Assembly: GCF_013283795.1 (NCBI RefSeq) | Contig: NZ_JABSOD010000012.1 | Span: 1-64,000, forward strand | DNA from: Rheinheimera lutimaris | Lineage (GTDB): Bacteria > Pseudomonadota > Gammaproteobacteria > Enterobacterales > Alteromonadaceae | DNA length: 64,000 bases | Direction of reading: 5' to 3' | In this document: in pieces, positions 37,828 to 47,265 of the stretch | Numbering within the stretch: position 1 is the stretch's first letter | Layout: every line of letters starts with the position of its first letter | Made by a program: the position numbers and the translations under genes | The notes under the pieces: generated by a model | Told to the model about the DNA's origin: nothing | What the model saw: only the letters and a program-made list of their open reading frames with translations | Databases searched by the model: none

Positions 37828-37894
37828 TTATCATGGTTTGATGGTTGTTTAACCGGTATGAAAGCTATCTGTTTAGTGTGAGATTATTTATTGC

Positions 37895-37930
37895 AGACAA
37901 AGAAGGTAGGCCGCAAACTGCGCGGCCACC
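37895..37930 (-). terminator. Terminator of the CsrB-like RNA
   Basis: GGTGGCCGC and GCGGCCTACC (minus strand) pair through a 6-bp GGCCGC core and a GGT/ACC base with one bulged base. The T-rich TTCTTTGTC follows. Confidence 0.7.
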
Positions 37931-38240
37931 TAAGGTCCTGTTTCGTCATCCTGTCGATACTATCCTTAGCATATCATCCCTGGCTCCGTCCCGGAGTGTT
38001 CCCAAAGCGTCCAGCCTGTCCTGTCGTCCTTAAACATTATCATCCTGATAATGTGCTCTCATCCTGAGAGTGTCCTGTTTCGTCCGTGCAATTCTCAGCG
38101 CAGTTGAAGAATCTGAAAAAAGGCCTGCTCATCCTGAGCGTGTTCTGTTATTCATCCTTGTGCTATCCTAGCGAAATACTGCGTCCTGCAGTTATACCTT
38201 GTCATCCTGACCAGCTGTCTATCCGTTGACGAGTTAAGTA
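37895..38240 (-). ncRNA. csrB: CsrB/RsmZ-like CsrA-sequestering small RNA
   Basis: On the minus strand about 340 bases contain 20 GGA motifs, against roughly five expected by chance. Nine read CAGGA and three AAGGA, matching the CsrA consensus. Several sit in the loop of perfect hairpins whose stems differ in sequence but keep pairing: 38034-38054 (9-bp stem), 38056-38070 (6 bp), 38127-38139 (5 bp), 38162-38172 (4 bp), 38178-38192 (5 bp), 38201-38211 (4 bp). Most loops are simply GGA flanked by CA and TG. The RNA ends at a terminator-like stem (37905-37930) and a T-rich tail. A TACTTA at 38239-38244 may be the -10. CsrB-type RNAs bind many CsrA dimers and relieve translational repression. The exact 5' end is inferred. 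Confidence 0.83.
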
Positions 38241-38487
38241 TGTACTCTACTGCGGGGCTTGAGCATGGCTTTTAAGAAAAAAGCGCATTGTAATATTATT
38301 GTAAAGCATGCCATTTTTGTTTTTTAATGATATTTATCAAATGCTTATGTTTGTTTTGTGTGGTGGGTTTTACGGTTAAATAGCGTTTAAGCTCACTCAT
38401 TTGTGAGATATATCTCACAACAAAGCCTGCCGTTAAGTTGCGATATGCTACAACCAGGCTGCGAACCTGTGGTTAAAAAGGAATATT
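38241..38487. other. Divergent regulatory region, CsrB-like RNA / DyP peroxidase
   Basis: About 250 AT-rich bases between two divergent transcription units. It holds two ATTGTAA direct repeats 11 bp apart (38287-38293 and 38298-38304), about 55-70 bp upstream of the predicted RNA start. It also holds a 20-bp palindrome near the peroxidase gene. I find no exact TGTAAG-N6-CTTACA box of the kind bound by GacA/UvrY. Confidence 0.5.
38401..38420. promoter_or_regulatory. Perfect 20-bp palindromic operator candidate
   Basis: TTGTGAGATATATCTCACAA is a perfect palindrome 67 bp before the DyP start. A TATGCT at 38444-38449 could be the -10, placing the palindrome centre near -45, a usual activator position. 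The arms resemble TGTGA/TCACA, but the 8-bp spacer differs from the 6 bp of CRP sites, so the bound regulator is unknown. Confidence 0.65.
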
Positions 38488-39408
38488 ATGGCCAGAGAGC
38501 AACTGGGAATTTGTGCTGAAGCGAATTTACACGGCAGCTATTTATTGTTTAATGCCCTTGAAGGACATGAGCGGGTGTTGCGGCACAAACTGGCCCGGTT
38601 ACCGCAATTATTCGACCGCCTTGCTGAACATTTTTCTGAAGCCATGTTAACCGGTGTGGTGGCAGTTGGCAGCACCTTTTGGGATTTACTGTATCCGGAT
38701 GCCCGGCCGGCCGGACTAACAGCGTTTGCGGACCACAGTACAGATGATATTGATCTGGCTCCGGTACCTTTGGATATCTTGATCCAAATTCGGTCAGACC
38801 GGCAGGATGTAAATGTTATTGCCAGCCTGCAGGTGCAACAGTTGTTACAAGGGCATGTTGAACTGCAGGAGCACTTGCAAGGCTTTCGTTACCTTGATGG
38901 CAGAAATTTGAGCGGATTTATTGATGCGCCTTATTGCCCCAAAGGTCGGGCCAAGCGCCAGGCCGCATTGGTTGATGCAGCGCAGCAGCCGGTGTTTGCT
39001 GCCGGCAGTTATGTATATCTGCAGCGATTGTCGTTCGATGCTCCGGCCTGGCAACAATTAAGCTTGTCGGAGCAAGAAGAAATCATGGGTTATGACAAAG
39101 TTAGCGGTAAAAGGCTGGCTGACGGTTTGATTTTACCTGACAGCCACCTGGCGGTGATGCAGCCGGATATCGAAAGTCCAATGGCGGTGGTGCAGCAGAA
39201 TATGCCGTTCTGCCTGCTTCCGCAGCAGGGGTTAATTGAGCTTAGTTATGCTGCTAATCCTGCGGCGTTGGCCTTGCAGTTGGCTAACCGGCTTGGTCAG
39301 GCTCAGAATAATGGCTACGATTTGCTGCTAAACTACTGTCGCATTGAGCTCAGTGCCGCGTTTTTTGCACCTTCCATCAGCTTTCTGGAGTTGTCAGCGC
39401 TAGTGTAA
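38488..39408 (+). CDS. DyP-type heme peroxidase (YfeX-like)
   Basis: Predicted dye-decolourising-type heme peroxidase, using H2O2 to oxidise organic substrates; cytoplasmic because no signal peptide is present. The 306 residues have the two ferredoxin-like halves of the family. The distal motif reads GFIDA (143-147) with the essential Asp146 kept but the final Gly of GxxDG replaced by Ala. The distal Arg is Arg180 in YLQRL and the proximal heme ligand His220 in PDSHLAVM. Length and cytoplasmic location fit the YfeX/B-type group. It stands alone downstream of a palindromic operator candidate. Confidence 0.85.
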   Translation: MAREQLGICAEANLHGSYLLFNALEGHERVLRHKLARLPQLFDRLAEHFSEAMLTGVVAVGSTFWDLLYPDARPAGLTAFADHSTDDIDLAPVPLDILIQIRSDRQDVNVIASLQVQQLLQGHVELQEHLQGFRYLDGRNLSGFIDAPYCPKGRAKRQAALVDAAQQPVFAAGSYVYLQRLSFDAPAWQQLSLSEQEEIMGYDKVSGKRLADGLILPDSHLAVMQPDIESPMAVVQQNMPFCLLPQQGLIELSYAANPAALALQLANRLGQAQNNGYDLLLNYCRIELSAAFFAPSISFLELSALV

Positions 39409-39423
39409 TGCTGGTGTCTGACG

Positions 39424-39891
39424 TTAGACTTTCTCGAACAGCTCTGTCACTTTTCGCAGTGTAAAGTCGATGTTTCTTACACTCTTAGGTGCAATAAATA
39501 TCGTGTCGTCTCCGGCTATAGTGCCCAGCACGCCTTCTGCTTTGCCGACAGAATCCAGCAAACGGGCAATCAGCTGTGCCGCACCCGGGCTGGTACGGAT
39601 AATAATCATCACATCATTATGCTCAATGTCGAGCACCAGCTGACGCAGTGGACTTTTAGTGGTAGGTACGCCTAATTCAGGGGGTAAAGTATATACCATC
39701 TCCTGTTTGGCATTGCGGGTGCGTACAGCGCCATATTTGCTCAGCATGCGGGACACTTTTGATTGACTGATATTGTCAAAGCCTTCGTTTTTCAGCGCTT
39801 CAACAATTTCGCCCTGAGAACCAAAGCTCTCAGTTTTCAACAACGCTTTAAACGCCTGGATAAGTGCTTCTTGCTTTGCTTGCTTTGTCAT
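39424..39891 (-). CDS. argR: Arginine repressor
   Basis: Hexameric arginine-responsive regulator that represses arginine biosynthesis genes and acts in other processes such as plasmid dimer resolution in E. coli. The ATG at 39891 gives 155 residues, the family length; the longer frame from 39951 adds 20 residues with no homology to the family. It has a winged-HTH DNA-binding domain (about 1-70, [34 protein letters not shown]). The C-terminal arginine-binding core includes [15 protein letters not shown] and [13 protein letters not shown]. It is divergent from mdh, the arrangement seen in many gammaproteobacteria. Confidence 0.94.
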   Translation of the reverse strand: MTKQAKQEALIQAFKALLKTESFGSQGEIVEALKNEGFDNISQSKVSRMLSKYGAVRTRNAKQEMVYTLPPELGVPTTKSPLRQLVLDIEHNDVMIIIRTSPGAAQLIARLLDSVGKAEGVLGTIAGDDTIFIAPKSVRNIDFTLRKVTELFEKV

Positions 39892-40078
39892 ACCACGCTC
39901 ATACCTGTTATTTGTTGCTGCTATCTTAGCAAAGTTCGTTGTCCGGTACACTTTGTGAAGTAAACTACACTAAAATTCGCTAAAATGCTTAGACTTTAGG
40001 CTTAAGCTATTTGTATTTTTAACGCGGTTTCAGTATTGTTGGCGCGTTTTCATTCAACCGTTATCAAGGGAGATAATT

Positions 40079-41017
40079 ATGAAAGTTGCCGTATTAGGTG
40101 CCGCCGGCGGTATTGGCCAGGCATTATCGTTATTGCTTAAGTTAGACTTACCTGCAGGCACAGATTTAGCGTTATATGATTTAGCGCCGGTAACACCGGG
40201 TGTTGCGGTTGATTTAAGCCATATCCCTACCGCTGTTAAAGTAACAGGTTACGGTAAAGAAGACTTGCATACTGCACTGGCCGGTGCCGATATTGTGATG
40301 ATCCCCGCCGGTATGCCGCGTAAGCCGGGCATGGACCGTTCAGACTTATTTAACATCAACGCCGGTGTGGTAAAAACCCTGGCCGAAGCGATCGTTAAGC
40401 AATGTCCGAAAGCGTTGGTGGGTATTATTACCAACCCGGTAAATACTACCGTTGCTATTGCGGCTGATGTATTTAAAAAGGCCGGCACTTACGACGCACG
40501 CCGCTTATTTGGTGTTACCACCCTCGATGTTATTCGTGCAGAAACCTTCGTTGGTGAGTTAAAAGGTAAAAACCCGACTGAAATCACCGTGCCGGTTATC
40601 GGTGGTCACAGCGGTACTACTATTCTGCCGTTATTGTCGCAAGTTGCCGGTGTCAGTTTTTCTGATGAAGAAGTGGCATCTTTAACGCATCGTATTCAGA
40701 ATGCCGGTACTGAAGTGGTTGAAGCCAAAGCCGGTGGCGGTTCAGCGACCTTATCAATGGGTCAGGCAGCTGCGCGTTTCTGTATTTCATTGATCAAAGG
40801 TCTGCAGGGTGAAGCGGTTACTGAATATGCCTATGTTGAAGGTGCAGGCGAGCATGCCCGTTTCTTTGCACAACCTTTGGTACTGGGTAAAAACGGTGTG
40901 GAAAAACTGCTTCCAATCGGTACTTTAAGCGCCTATGAGCAAAAAGCTATGACGGATATGTTAGCTACACTAAAAGCTGATATCACTTTAGGCGAAGAGT
41001 TTGTAAAGAATAACTAA
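40079..41017 (+). CDS. mdh: Malate dehydrogenase (NAD+)
   Basis: Oxidises malate to oxaloacetate in the TCA cycle. The 312 residues are of the enteric homodimer type. Features: dinucleotide motif [10 protein letters not shown] (8-17), [23 protein letters not shown] with substrate Arg residues, NPVNTTV, and catalytic His in [12 protein letters not shown] (about 177). Strong ribosome binding site AAGGGAG before the ATG. Confidence 0.97.
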   Translation: MKVAVLGAAGGIGQALSLLLKLDLPAGTDLALYDLAPVTPGVAVDLSHIPTAVKVTGYGKEDLHTALAGADIVMIPAGMPRKPGMDRSDLFNINAGVVKTLAEAIVKQCPKALVGIITNPVNTTVAIAADVFKKAGTYDARRLFGVTTLDVIRAETFVGELKGKNPTEITVPVIGGHSGTTILPLLSQVAGVSFSDEEVASLTHRIQNAGTEVVEAKAGGGSATLSMGQAAARFCISLIKGLQGEAVTEYAYVEGAGEHARFFAQPLVLGKNGVEKLLPIGTLSAYEQKAMTDMLATLKADITLGEEFVKNN

Positions 41018-41032
41018 GTTATTTTGCAAATT

Positions 41033-41058
41033 AAAAAAGGCGCTGCGGCGCCTTTTTT
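41033..41058. terminator. Bidirectional terminator between mdh and ispB
   Basis: AAAAAAGGCGC (41033-41043) pairs with GCGCCTTTTTT (41048-41058) over a 4-base loop. A and T runs on both sides let it work for both convergent genes. Confidence 0.9.
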
Positions 41059-41076
41059 ATTTGCTGAAAACACACC

Positions 41077-42048
41077 TTAATGTGTTCGCGACACCGCTAT
41101 ATCGGCCAATGCCAGCAACGCTTGCTTATAGTCTGACTCGGGCAGTATGGCCAGGGCCTGACGGGCTTTTTCGGCTTCAGCTTCAGCTAATTGCCGGGTA
41201 TAACCAAAGGCGTTGGTTTCGTGCAGTGCAGCCATAATTGCATCTAATTGCGCCATGCCATTGCCTTCTTCTATGGCAGAGCGGATCAGCGCCTGCTGCT
41301 CAGTCGTGCCATGCTTAAGTGCATGAATTAATGGCAGCGTTGGCTTACCTTCAGCCAGATCATCGCCAATATTCTTGCCCAGCTCTGTGGCATCAGCCTG
41401 ATAATCCAGCACATCGTCTATCAGTTGAAAAGCGGTGCCTAAATGCATGCCATACAGTTTCATACTGTTCACTACAGCTTCAGGTTGCTGCGCAATAATA
41501 GCGGCTAATTGGGTGGCTGCTTCAAATAACTTGGCTGTCTTACAATAGATAACCTGCAGGTAGCTTTGCTCGGTGGTATCCGCGTCATTAACGTTCATTA
41601 ATTGCAACACCTCGCCCTCGGCGATGATGTTGGTGGCGTCTGCCAATATATGCATAATGCGCATATCGTTCAGCGATACCATCATCTGAAATGAACGGCT
41701 ATACAGAAAGTCACCCACCAGTACACTGGCCTGGTTGCCAAATACCGCGTTAGCTGTTTGTTTGCCGCGCCGTAGTGTTGACTCATCCACAACATCATCA
41801 TGCAGCAAAGTAGAGGTATGAATAAATTCAATAATCGCTGCAACAGTAACGTGCGCCGTGCCTTTGTAACCCAGCGCTTTGGCTGCCAGTACCGCCAGAA
41901 GAGGGCGTAAGCGCTTGCCGCCGCTGTTGACTATATAGATGCCTAATTGATTGATCAGAGCGACATCAGAGTTTAGCTGCGAGAAAATGTGCTGATTTAC
42001 AGCTGCCATATCGTCAGACGATAGCTGCTGGATCTGTTCGAGCGTCAT
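41077..42048 (-). CDS. ispB: Octaprenyl diphosphate synthase
   Basis: Extends farnesyl diphosphate to the polyprenyl tail of ubiquinone and menaquinone. From the ATG at 42048 it has 323 residues, as in E. coli; a TTG three codons upstream (42057) is the alternative. Both aspartate-rich motifs are present: LLHDDVVDE (first) with GKRLRPLL before it, and LIDDVLDY (second). The family has no signal peptide. Chain length (C40 versus C45) cannot be read directly. It is divergent from rplU, as is usual. Confidence 0.93.
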   Translation of the reverse strand: MTLEQIQQLSSDDMAAVNQHIFSQLNSDVALINQLGIYIVNSGGKRLRPLLAVLAAKALGYKGTAHVTVAAIIEFIHTSTLLHDDVVDESTLRRGKQTANAVFGNQASVLVGDFLYSRSFQMMVSLNDMRIMHILADATNIIAEGEVLQLMNVNDADTTEQSYLQVIYCKTAKLFEAATQLAAIIAQQPEAVVNSMKLYGMHLGTAFQLIDDVLDYQADATELGKNIGDDLAEGKPTLPLIHALKHGTTEQQALIRSAIEEGNGMAQLDAIMAALHETNAFGYTRQLAEAEAEKARQALAILPESDYKQALLALADIAVSRTH

Positions 42049-42161
42049 GAAAAACAACTGCTTAAACCATAGAATGGCGCTAATTCTACACTATCGGCAG
42101 GGCAGTCCCAAAGCAAAACCGGATCCTTTTATGGCTTCAATGATCTTTTTTATATTACTAC

Positions 42162-42190
42162 TTGCGGGGGTAGGGGAAATTGCGTACAAT
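42162..42190 (+). promoter_or_regulatory. rplU-rpmA promoter
   Basis: TTGCGG (42162-42167), 17-bp spacer, then TACAAT (42185-42190) followed by the GC-rich TCGCGCCC discriminator. It lies 68 bp before rplU. Confidence 0.7.
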
Positions 42191-42258
42191 TCGCGCCCTG
42201 TGAATTGAATTAACACGCCCCTTAAACAAGCGATGGCGTGCTTTGTACGGAGTTAACT

Positions 42259-42567
42259 ATGTACGCGGTTTTCCAAAGTGGTGGCAAACAGCACCGTGTG
42301 ACGGAAGGTCAAACTCTACGTCTAGAAAAACTAGATTTAGAAACCGGCGCAACAATCGAATTTACACCGTTGATGGTCGCTAACGGCGAAGACATCTCTA
42401 TCGGTGCACCTTTAGTAGAAGGTGGTAAAGTAGTAGCGGAAGTGGTCACTCATGGCCGTGGCGATAAGTTAAAAATCGTCAAATTCCGTCGTCGTAAGCA
42501 TTCACGCAAACAGATGGGCCACCGCCAGTGGTTCACTGAAGTGAAAATTACCAGCATCAGCGCGTAA
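42259..42567 (+). CDS. rplU: 50S ribosomal protein L21
   Basis: Large-subunit protein binding 23S rRNA near L20. From the ATG at 42259 (behind ACGGAGT) it has 102 residues, the normal length. Signatures are [24 protein letters not shown] at the N-terminus and [23 protein letters not shown] at the C-terminus. It is co-transcribed with rpmA 15 bp downstream. Confidence 0.97.
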   Translation: MYAVFQSGGKQHRVTEGQTLRLEKLDLETGATIEFTPLMVANGEDISIGAPLVEGGKVVAEVVTHGRGDKLKIVKFRRRKHSRKQMGHRQWFTEVKITSISA

Positions 42568-42582
42568 CAGGAGTATCGACAC

Positions 42583-42840
42583 ATGGCAAGTAAGAAAGGT
42601 GTAGGTAGCACTCGTAACGGTCGCGATTCAGAAGCTAAACGCTTAGGTGTTAAGCGCTTCGGTGGCGAATCAGTTTTAGCTGGTAGCATCATCGTGCGTC
42701 AGCGTGGTACTAAATTCCACCCTGGCACTAACGTTGGTATCGGTAAAGACCATACTTTATTCGCTTTAACTGAAGGTAAAGTGAAATTTGAAGTTAAAGG
42801 TGAGCACAATCGTAATTTTGTGAGCATCGTCAGCGAATAA
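42583..42840 (+). CDS. rpmA: 50S ribosomal protein L27
   Basis: Large-subunit protein whose N-terminal tail reaches the peptidyl transferase centre. The 85 residues show [28 protein letters not shown] and [23 protein letters not shown]. The start is the mature-type N-terminus without the cleavable extension seen in Firmicutes. A strong terminator follows. Confidence 0.98.
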   Translation: MASKKGVGSTRNGRDSEAKRLGVKRFGGESVLAGSIIVRQRGTKFHPGTNVGIGKDHTLFALTEGKVKFEVKGEHNRNFVSIVSE

Positions 42841-42857
42841 GCTGTCAGACTTTAAAC

Positions 42858-42883
42858 AAACCCCGCCTTGTGCGGGGTTTTTT
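42858..42883 (+). terminator. Rho-independent terminator after rpmA
   Basis: AAACCCCGC (42858-42866) and GCGGGGTTT (42872-42880) form a 9-bp stem with a 5-base loop, followed by further Ts. Confidence 0.92.
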
Positions 42884-42943
42884 ATTAAAATGCCAGGCAC
42901 AACGCCCTAAACAGCGTTTTGCACACAGCTTGTCATAAGCTGA

Positions 42944-44164
<1,221 letters not shown>

Positions 44165-44173
44165 GGTCCGTTA

Positions 44174-44665
44174 ATGATTATATCGATGGTGGCAGCCATG
44201 GCTGCCAACAGAGTAATAGGCAAAGATAACCGTATGCCTTGGCACTTGCCTGCCGATTTAAAGCACTTTAAGCAGGTCACTTTGGGTAAGCCGGTGGTGA
44301 TGGGGCGTAGAACCTTTCAGTCTATTGGTCGCACATTGCCGGGCCGGCGCAATATTGTTATCAGTCGCAATACGCCGGCAGATGCTCAGGGCGCGGAGTG
44401 GGTGCAAAGTTTAGAGCAAGCGCTAAACTTGCTGCAGGACCAGCCGGAGGTAATGATTATTGGTGGTGCACAGATTTACAGCCAGTGTTTACCTTTAGCG
44501 CAGCGCTTGTATCTTACTGAGATAGCGCTGGAAACCACGGGTGACACCTGGTTTCCGGATTATCAAATAAGCGGCACCTGGCGTCAGGTTGAAGAGGCAA
44601 TGCATCCGGCCGATTCAGTAAATCCTTATGCTTGTCGCTTTATCACTCTGGAGCGGGCTGTTTAG
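44174..44665 (+). CDS. folA: Dihydrofolate reductase
   Basis: Reduces dihydrofolate to tetrahydrofolate with NADPH; target of trimethoprim. The 163 residues carry the catalytic region NRMPWHLPADLKHFKQVTLGKPVVMGRRTFQSIG, where the Asp in LPADLKHF is the proton-donor residue. PGRRNIVIS and VMIIGGAQIY (NADPH and folate contacts) are also present. The chromosomal type and location near apaH match E. coli. It is not a plasmid-type resistant enzyme. Confidence 0.95.
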   Translation: MIISMVAAMAANRVIGKDNRMPWHLPADLKHFKQVTLGKPVVMGRRTFQSIGRTLPGRRNIVISRNTPADAQGAEWVQSLEQALNLLQDQPEVMIIGGAQIYSQCLPLAQRLYLTEIALETTGDTWFPDYQISGTWRQVEEAMHPADSVNPYACRFITLERAV

Positions 44666-44732
44666 CCCGGGTTTGCACCTGTCAGAACATGTTGTTAAGA
44701 TGATTCAGGTTATATTCAGTGAGGAGTAGTAA

Positions 44733-45107
44733 ATGAGATTATTGCCAACTTTGTTTTGTGCGGCAACAGTAACGTTGTCATTATTGGCAGCGCCTGCTGC
44801 GGTAGCCGATGATCAGTTAGCTGCTTCTATGTGTGACTATGTTGCAGCAGACGATAAAAATCGACTGCGCAAGGTACTGAGTGATTACCGTCTGCGCTTA
44901 CGTAATATTTATGATGGTGTCGTATGCAATGGCCAAAGCTTAATCCGTCATTCTTTTGCCAGCAATGCTGCAGATGTCGGCGAATTTATCGCCAAACAGT
45001 TACCCGGCTCTGCTATCGCCGACTCCGGTGATATTGCCTGGGCTGAAGCAAATGGCTTTGCAGCGTCACCGTTATTGGCGGTATTGAAAGAACGCGCAGG
45101 TAGTTAA
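44733..45107 (+). CDS. DUF3718-family exported protein
   Basis: A 124-residue protein with a signal peptide (about 1-25, cleaved after AVA-D), so periplasmic or secreted. Two cysteines (Cys34 and Cys65), 31 residues apart, probably form a disulfide. The arrangement LAASMCDYVAADDKNRLRKVL...NIYDGVVCNGQSLIRHSF matches DUF3718, a family mainly seen in Shewanella, Rheinheimera and relatives. The biochemical role is unknown. It has its own ribosome binding site (GAGGAG) and terminator. Confidence 0.8.
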   Translation: MRLLPTLFCAATVTLSLLAAPAAVADDQLAASMCDYVAADDKNRLRKVLSDYRLRLRNIYDGVVCNGQSLIRHSFASNAADVGEFIAKQLPGSAIADSGDIAWAEANGFAASPLLAVLKERAGS

Positions 45108-45120
45108 TTGCAGCAAATAA

Positions 45121-45147
45121 AAAAACCGCCCGAGGGCGGTTTTTTTG
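45121..45147. terminator. Bidirectional terminator, DUF3718 gene / chemoreceptor
   Basis: AAAAACCGCC (45121-45130) pairs with GGCGGTTTTT (45135-45144), loop CGAG, with A- and T-runs on both sides; it can serve both convergent genes. Confidence 0.9.
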
Positions 45148-45162
45148 TGGCTGCTGCCGCAC

Positions 45163-47175
45163 TTACACTTTAAATTGTTCGACAGATACACGCAGCTCTT
45201 CAGCCAAACGCGCTACTTCATGGCTTGATTCAGACGTTTGCTCTGCACCGGAGGCGGTTTCTTCGGCGATAGACACGATAGATTCCAATAACTTGCTGAT
45301 CTCATGCGATACCTGATTTTGCTCTTTTGCCGCATCTGAGATTTGTTCACTCATATCGTGCGCCAGATGCACTGCATGGGTAATTGAATCCAGTGCTTTG
45401 GTAGCTACTTCGGTTTTTTCTACGCAGTCTTCTGCTTGCTTACGGCCTTTATTCATTGCTTCTACTGCTGCTTGGGCACCGCTTTGCAGTACCTGAATCA
45501 TCGCCTGAATTTCCTGGGTAGAGGCCTGAGTTTTGCTGGCCAGTGAGCGCACTTCATCAGCAACTACGGCGAAACCGCGACCTTGTTCGCCGGCACGGGC
45601 CGCTTCAATTGCCGCGTTCAATGCCAGCAGATTAGTTTGTTCGGCGATACCGCGGATCACATCAAGAATACTACCGATAGAGGCACTGTCTTTATGCAAT
45701 TTATTAATTACGGTAGAAGCTTGCTCTACATCTTGTGACAGCTGCACAATAATGGCTTTGTTTTCCAACGAAATGCCTTTAACGCGTTCGGCTTCGTTAT
45801 CGGCATTTTTAATTTCGGCTACGGCGTCGTTTGAGCTTTGTAATACGCCTTGTGCCGTGCTGCTCATTTCTGTTGTCGCAGTTGCCGCTTGGGTAACTTG
45901 TGATTTTTGTTCGCGTATAGCCTGAGTTGTCTGTACCGTGATTGCAGAAGTTTGCTCTGATGCAGCCGCAAGTTGTGTCGAGCGAGAAATAATGCCCTGA
46001 ATTAACTGCTGCAGATTGGCAATAACCTTGTTGCAGTTGCTTGCGAGTTCGCCGAACTCGTCTTTGGCGCTGTCATCAAGCTTTTGGGTCATATCACCGG
46101 ATGCTACTACACCCAGAATTTGATTCACCTTAGCCAAAGGAATAGAGATACTGCGTACTGTTACTGTAGCAATAAGCACAGACAATAGTATTGAGCCCAG
46201 CACCACGACAAAAATCAGTGTAATAGCGTTGGACACCTGTGATACTGAATCTTGCTGAATTTTTTCTGCTGCTGCGCTGGCCTGATTCAATAAGCGTTGC
46301 AGGCTGGCCATGGCTCCGGCAGTTTGTTCTTCGGTTAAAGCCAACGATGCTGTTGCTTGTGCTGCGCTTTGCAGCCGTTGTAGTTTCAGACCGGGGATAC
46401 TGCTGCTACCATCAAGCAATTTGTTAATAGCGGATATTTTTTCTTCTAAGTCAGTAACCAGACTAACTTTGCCGGCAGTTTCAGTGCGGATAGTAGCAAA
46501 CTGCTCATTTAAATCCTTCAAACGAAAGGTAATTTCGTTGCTGATGGTGTTGGCGGTGGTATCAGAAGTTGTACGGTTTAAATCCACCACATTGCTGATC
46601 AGCGTATTAATGCCGGTTTCTATATTGGTGGCTGCCTGATAAGACCGTGGAAAGCGGCGTTGTACGTCACGTACGTCAGTAAAGTCGAGGATAAGCGAAG
46701 CCATATCATCGGCATTCATTTCCAGGTCGGATAATTTACTGTCGATAGTATCGCGCAGGCTGAGGCTGTTCTCTACCTGATTAAATAACCGGGCTGTAAC
46801 CGGCGTAAAGTCAGTATAAGCCCGTGCTACAGTATCGGCAGCAGACTTTAATGTCGGCTCGTCTTGCACCGTTGCTGCCAGCTTATCAGATGCTTTCTGA
46901 TAGCGTTGTTGCTGGTCAGAAAATTGTTGTTTCAGTGTGGCCACTTCTGCCAGAGTATCGGCATAGAACGCCTGTAAGCTTAGCTTGCTCATAGAGACAA
47001 ATTCGCTTTGCATTAAAGCGCTGTTCTCCAGAGCTGGTATCGACACCTTATTTACTTCGGCTGTGGACGCACTGATATTGTTCAGGCTGACATAAGAAGC
47101 CATACCTATGATAAGCAGGAGCAGTGAAATAATACCGAACCCACCGACCACCCGCAATGCAACGGTTAACTTCAT
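45163..47175 (-). CDS. Methyl-accepting chemotaxis protein
   Basis: Membrane chemoreceptor that controls the CheA kinase. The ATG at 47175 has GGGAG at good spacing and gives 670 residues; the longer frame adds 24 hydrophilic residues. Two membrane segments (about 8-28 and 308-330) flank a large periplasmic four-helix sensor (about 30-305) with no recognisable ligand motif. A HAMP domain follows (about 332-385), then a long coiled-coil signalling domain. The hairpin tip [36 protein letters not shown] is the conserved CheA/CheW-contact region. No NWETF/CheR pentapeptide is present at the C-terminus. Ligand unknown. Confidence 0.93.
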   Translation of the reverse strand: MKLTVALRVVGGFGIISLLLLIIGMASYVSLNNISASTAEVNKVSIPALENSALMQSEFVSMSKLSLQAFYADTLAEVATLKQQFSDQQQRYQKASDKLAATVQDEPTLKSAADTVARAYTDFTPVTARLFNQVENSLSLRDTIDSKLSDLEMNADDMASLILDFTDVRDVQRRFPRSYQAATNIETGINTLISNVVDLNRTTSDTTANTISNEITFRLKDLNEQFATIRTETAGKVSLVTDLEEKISAINKLLDGSSSIPGLKLQRLQSAAQATASLALTEEQTAGAMASLQRLLNQASAAAEKIQQDSVSQVSNAITLIFVVVLGSILLSVLIATVTVRSISIPLAKVNQILGVVASGDMTQKLDDSAKDEFGELASNCNKVIANLQQLIQGIISRSTQLAAASEQTSAITVQTTQAIREQKSQVTQAATATTEMSSTAQGVLQSSNDAVAEIKNADNEAERVKGISLENKAIIVQLSQDVEQASTVINKLHKDSASIGSILDVIRGIAEQTNLLALNAAIEAARAGEQGRGFAVVADEVRSLASKTQASTQEIQAMIQVLQSGAQAAVEAMNKGRKQAEDCVEKTEVATKALDSITHAVHLAHDMSEQISDAAKEQNQVSHEISKLLESIVSIAEETASGAEQTSESSHEVARLAEELRVSVEQFKV

Positions 47176-47265
47176 AATAACTCCCGATTTTTGCTTGATG
47201 TTCACCTTAACGCAAGATGAATAACTTCTCAAGTTTGGCCAAAGCATGCAATTATACAGCGAATG

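Noticed and set aside
37845-38033. 62-residue plus-strand ORF in the mgsA-DyP gap
   Set aside because: It has no ribosome binding site, an atypical composition (many Ser, Pro, Arg) and lies antisense to the GGA-rich RNA; it is best explained as a chance frame.
37930-38230. Repeated CATCCTG units as a CRISPR or REP array
   Set aside because: Spacing is irregular, flanks are different self-complementary stems and there are no equal-length spacers. The pattern fits CsrA-binding loops on the other strand.
38401-38420. CRP binding site
   Set aside because: TGTGA and TCACA are separated by 8 rather than 6 bases, which misplaces the two half-sites; kept only as an unassigned palindrome.
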